Assembly (NCBI GenBank): GCA_963669155.1 | Contig: OZ022595.1 | Location: 19,987,171-20,051,170 of the forward strand | DNA: 64,000 nucleotides | Direction of reading: 5' to 3' | From: Arbacia lixula | Lineage: Eukaryota; Echinodermata; Echinoidea; Arbacioida; Arbaciidae | Shown: positions 35,201-46,600 of the stretch, piece by piece | How positions within the stretch are numbered: position 1 is the stretch's first letter | How the letters are laid out: every line of letters starts with the position of its first letter | Translations under genes and position numbers: made by a program | The notes under the pieces: model-generated | Database searches by the model: none | The model's input: the letters and a program-made list of their open reading frames with translations, nothing else | Told to the model about the DNA's origin: nothing

Positions 35201-36649
35201 TTAACCCCCCACACTTGTCTGAACTTTGTCCAACTAGCAACGACTTATATACTCAGAGTGCATTATACCCATTGAAACTGAACCACTACACACAGCTGAA
35301 TGTGAATGTCATGCCTTAACTGCATAGTCTGGGACAGTTGTAAATACATTACGAGAACGGCTGATTGAAAACCCATAAAAGCTTTGTAACAGAATTATTG
35401 GATCAGGGTGGGGTTAAACTTGGGAACACTCAGAAAAGTCACTTGTTAAAGCTATTATCAGGAAAATACTCATGTGATATTATGGCACCCATTAAGTACA
35501 TACATTTTCAATTTGGATTCTAGTGCATGGCAGGAACCTATTCATATAAAACTGAACTCCCTTTCTGCCAGATTTCATACTGCCCTGAGGGAATGATGTG
35601 TGTTATGAGTGAAAAAATGCCTAAATGACACACAGAGAGAATTTGATAAAGCAGTTCTATGGCTAATAGAATTCATGGCTTCATTCTAGAAGTTGTACCC
35701 CTGAGGATTGACTTATTCATAACTCATAAGTAACTTTTGACTCCTACTGGGCAAGTTGAATATTTTGACATGAGTTTATACATCTCACATAAACTTCGAT
35801 GCAGCATTTGTCTCATTTGTTCTTCCTAATACTGTACAAGAAGTTTGACCCTTGCTTCATTCATGGTATATTTTGTTGCTTCAAAAGAGAATTGTAACCC
35901 TGGCAATAGCTTGAATTTAATAAAAGTAGAACAATTCAGAGAAACAGATTGGCTAAATAAAAAATAAATTAGACATAAGTTAGTTTTCTTTATTTTCATT
36001 ATTTCCAGGACTGAATCCTGATAATAAGCCGTCATGGGAAATTTCCTTGGTCGCAAAGATATAGATTTGTTTTTGTAATTTGTAATTTTTTGTAGTTTAT
36101 TATTCGTTCTTATGTACCATGCGTAACCAAGACAGCAATCATAGCATACTTTACGTCTCCACCTGAACTTACAGAGAGAGATTCAGGGCTAGTGATCAAA
36201 GATTTGTTAACACCAATAACTTCCTCATAGCATGTATAATTTTTCTCTAAGTTTCGTCCATCCGTTTCTCTCATTTTCTAAAATCAAGAAGTGCTACTTA
36301 TTATTGGGGTTACATTTAAAGCAACCCCTAAAACATAAAGAGTACCCATGTTGTAGGGGCCTACTCCAATACACAACTACAAATATCTTTATTAGTTAAG
36401 GTAATTGCAATGCTTTGAGATGTTCCTGATGTGCATTCACGCTAACAAAACCTGAAGCACCATCCCCTGTCTAATGCTGTTGAAGTGTTAGGAACATCTT
36501 GCCTTAAACTTGTAACATTTCACAGAACTTCTATTCGGGAAAGGTTATCACATTGATTCAAGATGTTGCTGTTTTGCATTCATGCTCCATCTGAAACACC
36601 ATTCCCTGTCTAATGCTGTTTAAGTTTGTAAAATCCTACCAAAAAATTG
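32287..36649. other. Intergenic region between CDC27 3' end and ZBED-like 5' end
   Basis: No gene is supported. The first few hundred bases hold the promoter side of the ZBED-like gene. One inverted-repeat element is listed separately. Confidence 0.5.
33271..33452. mobile_element. MITE-like element with ~20-bp inverted ends
   Basis: 'gcagtccactcctgttaaaa' at the left is inverted as 'ttataacaggagtagtctgc' at the right with a few mismatches. The interior is AT-rich with 'cttgttataa' words. Confidence 0.65.
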
Positions 36650-37040
36650 TACATTTCCCTGTGAGGGTGTGTTCACACGGACACACAACTTTCCTGCTCA
36701 TTCCCTTCCCATTATGGAATCCTACAGGCCTGTATAAATGGATTAAAGTTACATTTCCTTTTGAAACGTGTTCACACGGCACAACTTTCCTGCTCATTCC
36801 CTTCCCATTATGGAATCCTACGGGCCTGTATACATGTACATGGATTAAAGTTACATTTCCCTTTGAAGACGTGTTCACACGGCACAACTTTCCTGCTCTT
36901 CACCTCCCATCATGAAATCCTACAGGGCTGTTAAAATTGATTAACGTTACATTTCCCCATGAAGGTGTGTTCACACGGACACAACTTTCCTGCTCTTCAC
37001 TTCCCATCATGAAATCCTATGGGGCCGTTTGTATGGATTC
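36650..37040. repeat. ~100-bp tandem repeat, four copies
   Basis: 'gttcacacgg' recurs at 36671, 36770, 36873 and 36969. Each unit continues with 'cacaactttcctgctc', a 'cccat.atg.aatcctac' segment and 'gattaaagttacatttcc'. Units diverge from left to right. Confidence 0.92.
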
Positions 37041-37415
37041 TTCACTGTGGCCATTAAGAAATCGCTATTTGCAGCAAACTTCATTTGATTTGTGGAACAT
37101 TGGAAGCAAAGCACGGATGGCAAGTGGAGGCAGCACACCACTTAAATGTGAACGCACCAAACATCAGTTTCACAGGGCTCTCACCAGTAATGATTCCATG
37201 CAGTATGAAGACCACGAACACCAAATACCATGTACAAACTCTTTTAGAAAGATACATCTGTGTGCAAATATCACACAAATGGCCCTTGCAAATCAGCCCT
37301 TTCTGTGTTGCCTTTTTTACCACAAACAAAACCTATCCTGGCAAGAACCTTTTTGCTGCTGATAAGTTTTATTCTGAGATACATTCTGAGTCAACAGTTG
37401 GGTTTATCATTTCAG

Positions 37416-37543
37416 ATACAGTTGGGCCTGAAATCAACGTCACAGCTGATTGCAATCATTTGCAGTCAGACTGCAGTCAATGTATGGAACTGATTGCATT
37501 TGATTGCAATCAGCTGTGACGTTGATCTCAGGCTCTACTGTAT
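37416..37543. mobile_element. Short MITE with ~42-bp inverted arms
   Basis: The left arm includes 'atcaacgtcacagctgattg' and the right arm its reverse complement 'caatcagctgtgacgttgat'. The flanking arm sequence also pairs, around a ~45-bp centre. Confidence 0.88.
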
Positions 37544-38164
37544 GCCTCTCATGCCAGTACGAATACACATTCAAAAATAAATCACAAAATATTTGCAGAT
37601 TTGGCATTACAGTTGGCTACAGTTCCTTCATTGCTAGACACAGCCGTCCATGTGATGTATCTCGCTGCTATACGGACAGTTGTCTGGAAAAAAATTATGT
37701 TGCCCAGTCCCACATATAAGGTTACACGTTACATAAAGCATATAATACTCATATCCTCTTCTAGTTAATTAGTTAAAAGCTGGGTGCGTCTCGCACCATG
37801 AGAAATCATCGTCCGCACCGTGCCCCGATCACTGATACAGCAACGGTGCCACAGTAGATATAATAATCATATATATATTGTATTAGCAAAGTCTTGCAAG
37901 ATGTCCATTCAAGTCAGCGGTACCTGTAGCACTTGTAGCTCGGTATCCTGGGCTTAAGAATCTATTACAGGCAGCTTTCCTTCAAGTTGAGAAGTCTACA
38001 CACTGTGGATATGCCTTCCTCCTGGCCCAGAATGCAAGCCTTTGCTTTCCTTAACCTTCTCAGTACCATTGGCCTGCAGCTGTGTAGCCACTCAATGGGT
38101 TTTTCCAAACATGGTAGTGTGAGGGTTAGAAGCTGACATCATAGAGTTATGGAGCAAGTCTTGA
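37544..38164. other. Probable CDC27 3' UTR / downstream region
   Basis: Non-coding on both strands. It directly follows the CDC27 stop in the leftward direction. The nearest minus-strand AATAAA is at about 37367-37372, which would give a ~0.8-kb 3' UTR (tentative). Confidence 0.4.
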
Positions 38165-41100
38165 TCATAAGCTCTCGTCGCTCTCGTTTGCCTGGAGTTG
38201 CATATCCTCTCCGTCTAAGAAGCTCTCTCTTGATAAGTCTGCAGGGATGTCTGATTCATCAGCCCCTCCTGTGAAGAAAAATAACACAAAGAACATCTCT
38301 AGATTGCACTTTCACTTTTAAAGTCTAGAGGCATTATAGGCAGTTTTGCTTTTTGTAAAAAAAAAATAATAATTGTCTTCGAGAAAGCATACTGAGATTG
38401 TTGTTTAGGTGAGTTTCAAGAAAGAACAGGTGGATCACAGCTGTTCAGGCAGTAGTGACACATATTACAACAGCTGATGATAAACCAGTCACGCTTCTGG
38501 AACAAAGGCTTTGCACTAGTCTTGATATCTCAAGAGGTATTTGCATGTGCTTTGTTGCTTTTCAATTCCATAACACTCATTAGTAATGCCCCATCTCCAA
38601 CATCAACTTCCACCCCCTCTGTAGATAAACCTACCTAGATTGGGGGTATCTGCCTGACCTAGCGCCACCACCGTGGGCTCGTCATCGTCCGGTAGGTAGT
38701 GTTTGTCAAGGGCCTCCTTGATTTGGCTGTTGGCTCCCTTAGGGTCCAGGTCTAGAGCCCAGGAGAAGTTGGCTAGAGCCTGGTGGGTTTGGCCTAGCTT
38801 CTTATACACCTGCATATGACAGAGAAGAAATTGATTTCAAATAAATTCTTGCAGTCCCCATACAGAATAGTACCGGGATGTAGCTTTTCTGTGGATCAAA
38901 TTGGCCTTCTTTCGAGACTCAAATAATTCAATTGCTTTATGACATAGAACAATTGAGAGACATTTGTTTGTGTTTAAGCGTGAGTGGACTTAACAGAGAA
39001 TTATACAAGATTGTGTGTCCCTCTTACTAAAGTCATGAAACTTATGGATCACAGTATCCCAAACTTAACATGCATAAATTCTTCTGCATGAAAAGTGACA
39101 AAATTCCTTCTTTACATTTGAAACATCCTATTTTGTAGCGAACATAGTCAGCATTCCTTTACCCTATTGCAACATTCATCAGCGCACTGCTTGCCTAAAC
39201 CAATCACTGTGGTGCAAAGAGCAGTGATGTGCACTATTGCAGAGTGTCAGGTTTTAAAGCGAACCCGTCCAAACCTCAACTCAAAAATTTAACATCTACA
39301 GAATTCCACTTAAAGTCAGTTTCCAGTTGTAATATTGTGAGGTATTTTCGTCCATTTCAGGAGGAATTTACACAAGTTTAATATGTGGACCTTCAAAAGG
39401 GTTACACTACCCAAAAGTATTTAGTAGCAGCACTCACCTTGCCAATGAGGAAGTAGACCAGAGATTCCGAGGGAGTCATCTGCTTCATTTCTTCCAGTTC
39501 TTTCAAGGCATCCTGGGAGACAAAAGAATCATTATCAAAAATTATCAAAATTAGGTCACGTCTACATTACATTAGATATTTTGGATTATCTGGTATATTC
39601 AACTATCTAAATGACATTAAAACAACATAAGTAGGGGAACAATTCATACAAAAATGAATAAATGTATAAAGCTGCTATGCAAAATTTCACTGAAAGTTGA
39701 AGTTCAACATGACAGGTTTAGTAAACGTGGAATGGAGTTTACACCAGCATTGTGTTTTATCACAATGCTGTCATACTCATTAGTGTTTTTCATGAATACA
39801 GAAGGAAAGGACTTATGCGATATTCCTATCAGGGAGTATAAAAGATGCAAGTTGATTTGTATGGTAAACTATGTTTATGTTAATTTATCTTCATCTGTAC
39901 AACCAGGGCAACTTGGTAGAGCCGTATTCATTACTAAACGGGCTGTATGTTAAGATCAATCATTAATAAATAAATAAAACTTGTATCTTCAATAACCACT
40001 TTTAACTATCTGCACAAATGCATTGTTCGCAGCCAATCAAATTGCAGAGATTCTTAAAGACAGCCCGTCCCTTTTTCAGATCACCACAAAACCCTCAAAA
40101 CATTGGCAAAACATATATAGAGAAATGTTAGCAAGCTGTATATTCATAATTTGAAGCTGATACGTAGTGTAAAATTCAAATAATGCACATAAACAACGTC
40201 TGATTAATAGACTTTACCTCAGGCTCTGAGCAGTTTGTGTTGAAATATCTGCTTTATTGATTAATCTGTTTATTAAATTATAAAACGCATTATGAAAAAA
40301 ATTGTTCTATAGAAGGAATCATCTCCAAAGTTTGATAATTTCTCATAAAATTGGGATTTCACACACGCATAATAACCACATAGATACTGTAACAAAGACT
40401 AATACTTTTTTCGTAGTACGAAAAAAGTCGGTTTGAAATTTAACGGCTGAATTTTTTTACATATACAGAAAGCTTCAACATGCTATATTCTTAGAAATGG
40501 TCTTGAATCACACTTTCTTCAATTTACGATCGTGATAGATGATTTCAAATTTTAAGCTTGCAAGAGGGACGGACAATCTTTAAGCCCATGTTATAAACAA
40601 CACTTCTATCTGTTTGCATGAACGTAGTGTTCTCACCTGGTATTTCTCTGTAGCAAAGAGTATCGATGCTCTGTGAAACCTGCAGAGCGGGTTGTTTGCA
40701 TCAAGGCGCACTGCTTTGGCAAGGGTAGCTAGAGCCTGCTCAGACTTGTGGAGAGCATGCTGAACCTGAAAATAGAATAAAAGCACAGCTTAAACAAACA
40801 ATCATCACTTCATCTTGTTAAAATGAGCATTTGTTAAGATTCTGAAATGGTTTATAGAGCGTTACATAGCGTTTGTTTGCATCAAGGCGCACTGCTTTGG
40901 CAAGGGTTGCTAGGGCCTGTGAAGAACATGCTGGACCAGAGACCATAATAAGGCAGAGTTTAGGCAAACCAGAGAAATCTTAATTCCATGATAAACAGAC
41001 AATTGCCATTAATTACAATGTGCATGTGATTATTTTGGCTTTTACATATAGTACCATTCAGATATGATTATTCATGTCTGGTATCAAACTTTTGCGTTAG

Positions 41101-43403
41101 CCTCCAAAACCTGGGTTTGAATAGCAACCCTTTGTTGATTCACTATGGACAATATATTTTGTAGCACAGACAAATTTTAAAAGGGACCCTTTGAAATTTT
41201 GTCTGCGAAACTAAAGACCATGTTAACAGTGATGTGTAACTTCCACTGCCGCTTTAATCACAGGCTCATGCCACAATGCCTGAGTCTATCTTTATCTCTC
41301 TATCTCTAGCCTATTTCTCTCCACTGCTGAAGGAAGGCCTCCTCATCATTTTTCCATTTTGATCTATCTTGTGCCGTTTGTTTCCATGTCATACTACCAC
41401 ATTCTCTAATATCGTCAATCCACCTCCTACTTTGCCTGCCTCTTCTTCTGGTGTTAGCCCTGAGGGTCCAGATGGTTACTTTATAAGTCCATCTATCATC
41501 TTTCCTCCTGGCCAGATGACCAGCCCACCTCCATTTCTTTGATTTAATTTCCTGTACTATGTCCCATACTTTAGTTTTCTTTATCAAATCCTGGTTTCTA
41601 GGGCCTGAGTACTTAAAGGTAACGATTTATTTGACCATTCCAACTCACCACACTTATATGAACTAGAAGCACTGAGCTCTGAGGGTTGATTTCTAAGGCT
41701 TTACAGTAGTGCATCTCAGCCAGGGCAAACTTCTCTTGCTTGTAGTAGATCATCCCTGTGCCGTACCTTCAAGCAGAGAGAGAAACAAACATTTAAAACA
41801 CACAATGAGTTTCACGCTACATCAAGCAGCTAACACCACAACTTAGCCTACCCCACACCAAAACATCATACCTATGCTACTTCCTCCGCCAACATCTGAT
41901 ACTTAGTAGCCCCAGATCCTAAAACCCACCCGCCCCAGTTCACTCCTACTCAACAGCAAATAGAGACTTGCCATGCAAAACTATATGACCTAATCGTACC
42001 AACGCAGCCCTCCCATGACCTATGTGTTATACCCATAAATACATTTCAACTTTACGATTTTATTAATTTTATTGTAAAACAGCCAATGCGCTTTGAGCAT
42101 TCTAGCTGCTGCCATGGTAGTTGCAAGCAATGATAAGTTGCTATCTATATTAAAAGACGGGTAGGCCTTTTGAAGGTCAACACATTTTAGATGTGTAAAT
42201 ACTACTGAAAATAGAGGAAAGTACTGTATAAGAGCTTCCTACACAATATTGGAACTGAAGATTGACCTTAGGCAGAATTATAGAGATAGATTTAATGCCT
42301 TACCATGCATTGTAGTGCCGTGGATTAATTCTGATTGCATTCCTAAAGCAGGCCATAGCTCTATCCAGCTCCTCCGTAGCTACGTACTCATGCCCTAGTA
42401 ACGTGTATGCGTACGCAAACTTGGGGTCGACCTGTGGGAGGAGAGAAGGGCCTGGTTACCTTGAGTCAACAGAGGGAGACATACAGAGCATGGAATGTAT
42501 GCACAATATTCCTTAGCACATAATCTTGGCCTTGTTACATAAAACTTATCATTGATGGTAACTTTGCTAGCAATGGCAACTTCTATGGAAACATTGAATT
42601 TGATTGGCTATCGACCGGTGCTACCATGGTAGTTACTATTGATGACAGAGTTACCATTAATGGTAAGTTTAATGCAACGGGGCCATGATCATCATATTCA
42701 GGTGGCGCTTCAGAACGCTGTTGTGGTCTTCACGGGAGCATGCCATTCAACCCTGTTCATTTCAAAATGGGCTGGACCTATCATCCTTATCATCTTACTA
42801 TCAAATGTCCATAAAGCAAAAATAGTAATATTAAATCAATAAGAACTAAATAAAATAGAAACTAAGTTGATGGTATACAATTTAAGAACATCAATTAAGA
42901 AGACATTTCCCACCTATATCATATGTTGTGGAGGTTCTACTTGATTCTTTCCTTCATCCCCATAAACACATAGACAAGTATTCTCAACAGAGGTTTAACG
43001 CCAACAGTGTACTAAACCTGGACTACTTTTATGAAACGCCAAATTAATCTTCTGATGCTATCCCCTAAATCATTGATTGTCGAGAATCACAACAGTGGTT
43101 GATTTCAATTATTCGCTGTAATTACTGAGGACAAACTCAACATACCATAGCGATTCCGAGAACAGAATCAATTACATCAATAATAATGTTTCATTTTGTT
43201 TTATTTCACATCCCATGAAGTCCATAATGTTAGTCCGTGTGTATTACACTGTTTGCCTTACACCTCTGTTCAGAATATGGGTCATGCAATGTCTTTCTTC
43301 CACTCTCCTCTTTGTGCTTTACAGCTCACTTCTTTATCATTTCACCACCTCCTTCAAACCCCACCCGACCCTCCCTCCACCCCACCTGCAACCTTCCCCC
43401 CTC

Positions 43404-43459
<56 letters not shown>

Positions 43460-43568
43460 TCTCTCTTTCTCTCTCTCTCTTGCTCTTTCTCTCTCTCTCT
43501 CTCTCTCTCTCCCTCTCTCTCTTTCTCTCTCTCTCTTGCTCTTTCTCTCTCTCTCTCTCTCTCTCTCT

Positions 43569-43635
<67 letters not shown>

Positions 43636-46600
43636 TGCATTTCAATCAAACTAGAGAACAAACCTGTATTGCTCTCTGGAAGAACTTGATGGCTGAGTCA
43701 TGTTCTTTCTGTAAACTAAAACAATTTCCTGCCGTACACCAAGCCTGTAAAGAAAGATAAGGCAATTATTGTTGAATTAGTGAAGTTATCTTCATGGTTC
43801 TCAAGAATCATATTTTAAATATTGTTAGGATGAATTCCATTTGGGTTTAAGAAAAGTATACCTTATCATTGCAATTCAATCTTGGTTAATTCGATATAAA
43901 AACTTCCATGATTTGTGACATAAGTCAATATGCTCATGGAAATACAAATTTGTAGTAAAATATGCAAACACTAACAAACACGGCATATTTCACAGAACAG
44001 TTTTAAGGCAGCAGCAGCCTGTTAGGGGTACAATCCTCTTATTCAAGAAAAATCAGGTCAAACATTTGTTGTGGCATTCTTTTCCATCAAGCGTTATATC
44101 TATGATGAAGGTTATATTGATTAACAAAATCAAAATTACAATAAAATACTATGTACAAAGTCTTGATAGCTGTACCACACTGATTAAGACAATGCACAAG
44201 GGTCATAGCTGTACGACACGGATTAAGACAATGCACAAGGGTCATGCAAATCTGTCCTCTTACACTATTTTACTGTAGATTTTCTTTGAATACCATTTAC
44301 TACTACTACTATATCTTACCTGTGGTGACTCTGGGTTGAAGCTAGTGAGGTCTTGAGCTAGAGCAGAGAGAGCAGTCTCCTTCTGGAGATGCCACAGTGT
44401 GGTGGAGTAGATCTCCATGTCAGTCAGATGATGTGGTTCTAATCTCCTCACTTCAGCAAATACCGCCTCAGCCTAGGCAACGGCAACACAAAAGCAAGAC
44501 TTACACCACTGAAGACACTCAAATACATGATTATACATGCATAATATTCACATTATATTTTCAAACAGGTTACAATTTACTCCACTCAAGCTCAAAGGGA
44601 CATATCTGATTTTTCTTTAAAAATGATATTAACATTTCATTTAAAGCAGCGATTGTCCTAATTTCAAGAACAAAATTGCACATTGTAAGTCCAGCATGTT
44701 GCCAATTTGAAGACATACAAATAATTTCACCTTTAATTTGCTTTGAAAAATCATTCAACATAAATACATATCACTAAATGACAACAATTAAAACAAATAG
44801 CCCCGAACCACATATTTGTGTTACTTAATCCTGAACTGGTATTTTGTGATTCACCTGGACTGCACACAAGACAGGGGGTTTTCCCTAAGTCTGTGAGCTG
44901 GTACACGGGAATTCCCCTTTAGGTTACCACTGGATCTTCCTACCTTGTGATACTGAGCCATCTCAAAGAGGGCCTTGCCTACATGGCACAGCACCCAGGC
45001 TGTGTTATAATGCTGAGGTGGGAGGACCTTGAACAGCTCCACGGCTTTCTTCAGGTCGTACCGACTTAGCGCCAAGTATGCCTTGCCCACATCTCGCAGC
45101 AGACGCAGGAGTCCCTCTGTAGGGGAGGGGGGGGGGGGATGATGACTGGTATCAATATTGCAAATTTTACTCCTGACTTTGCTCAAAGTATACACACAAT
45201 GAGTTTCATGGTACACCACAAGTTAGGCCTTCAAAGGACTGTTGGATTATTCTTTCAGAAAAGCTCAGAAATCAATTGCTCAGAAAGTGAGATGGAAAAT
45301 AGAGAAGACAGAGTGGAAAAGGTAAGAGTAAGATGTGTGTAGCTCTGTGTTGTAAGTTCCTGTTTTCAAATACATATATTCATCTAAATTGGTCGGGTTT
45401 TTAAAAACTAATTTTGGTCTAAATTGGTCTGGTACGATTAGTCTATATTTCTTGCTTGCTGTTACCATATCACATTATTTCAAGAATGTATTTTTTTTGT
45501 AATTGTTGTCATTTGTATTTGAGACTTGTACATTTTTATGTGACAAAAATCAACTTGAATTGAATAGAAGTAAAAGAAACTGGAAATCCTGCTGTGCGTA
45601 CCTGCTGACGATTTCTGCATGTCTGCAATCTGTAGCTGCAAATTGGCAGCAGCGCTATTTGCTTTGTTTAGTTCGTTAGACTTCTGGTGGTCCATCTTGC
45701 CGAGGAGATCGTCGGAGTCTGGGGGTTTGGTGATCGTTGAGCTCCTGGTCGTCCTCGCTCTCGTCTTGCCCTTCTGGACTTTGCTCACACCGGTCTTGGT
45801 CCTGTTGGAAGCCGTCTTTGTGGTCGCACTATTGTTCTCCTATCAAGTAGAGAAGTTAATAAAACACAATTAAAAAAGAGAAATTTGATTGCACAGGGTT
45901 GACTGATATGCTTCTGCTCTTCTGAAATATTGCCATAATCCCTCATAATAAAAGTTAATAGTCCTATACCTCGAAATCTCACTGTAAGCATATAAAACTA
46001 TTCTCATCATGGAAGATGGAATAGAATTATCATCACAGTGAGCGGCAGCGGCAAATCACGTCCATGTGGACACACCCTTTATTGAGATCGAAACAGACTT
46101 CATACCTTGACAGAGTTTGCACTGCTGAAGAGCCGAGAACTTCTCCTCACCCCGTGTCCTGATGGGAAGAGTAGCGTGACAGGAGGCCTGCTCACAAAGC
46201 AACACACACAGACACAAGGTCAGATATACAAACCCTTGACCCCCAAAAGAAAATATTACAAAACCTTATCAAAATCATTATTTAACTTGCACAAATCTTA
46301 CTTTGTGAAAAAGAAAACACGTTTTATCAAATTGTGGACTGATGGAAAGAGTAGTGTGATGGGAGAACAGCACACAAAGCCACAAATGCAGACAGAACAT
46401 CAGGTTTTTGTCAACAAAATGTCGCAAATTGGCGCCACAAGTTACGGAAAGACCCTTAAACAATACATAATCCTCTTTTTGGTTTCTTTCAGCTGAGAAT
46501 AAGATCTTGATCAGTTTCTTACCCAGCGGGACTCGGGCTCTGCTGTATTGAGGTGAGGGCGGGGTCTTTGGTGTTGCTGCTGTTCCCTGATTGGCTGAAT

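Noticed and set aside
39654..39953. 99-codon plus-strand open frame in CDC27 intron 17
   Set aside because: It lies opposite the gene, is AT-rich, has no recognisable domain and no coding bias.
43196..43760. Several overlapping Ser/Leu- or Glu/Arg-rich open frames
   Set aside because: They are translations of the (CT)n microsatellite and lie in a CDC27 intron.
46163..46170. Alternative CDC27 exon 10 acceptor (cccatcag)
   Set aside because: It would put the RRSSRLF segment out of frame with exon 9. The upstream acceptor at 46191 keeps phase.
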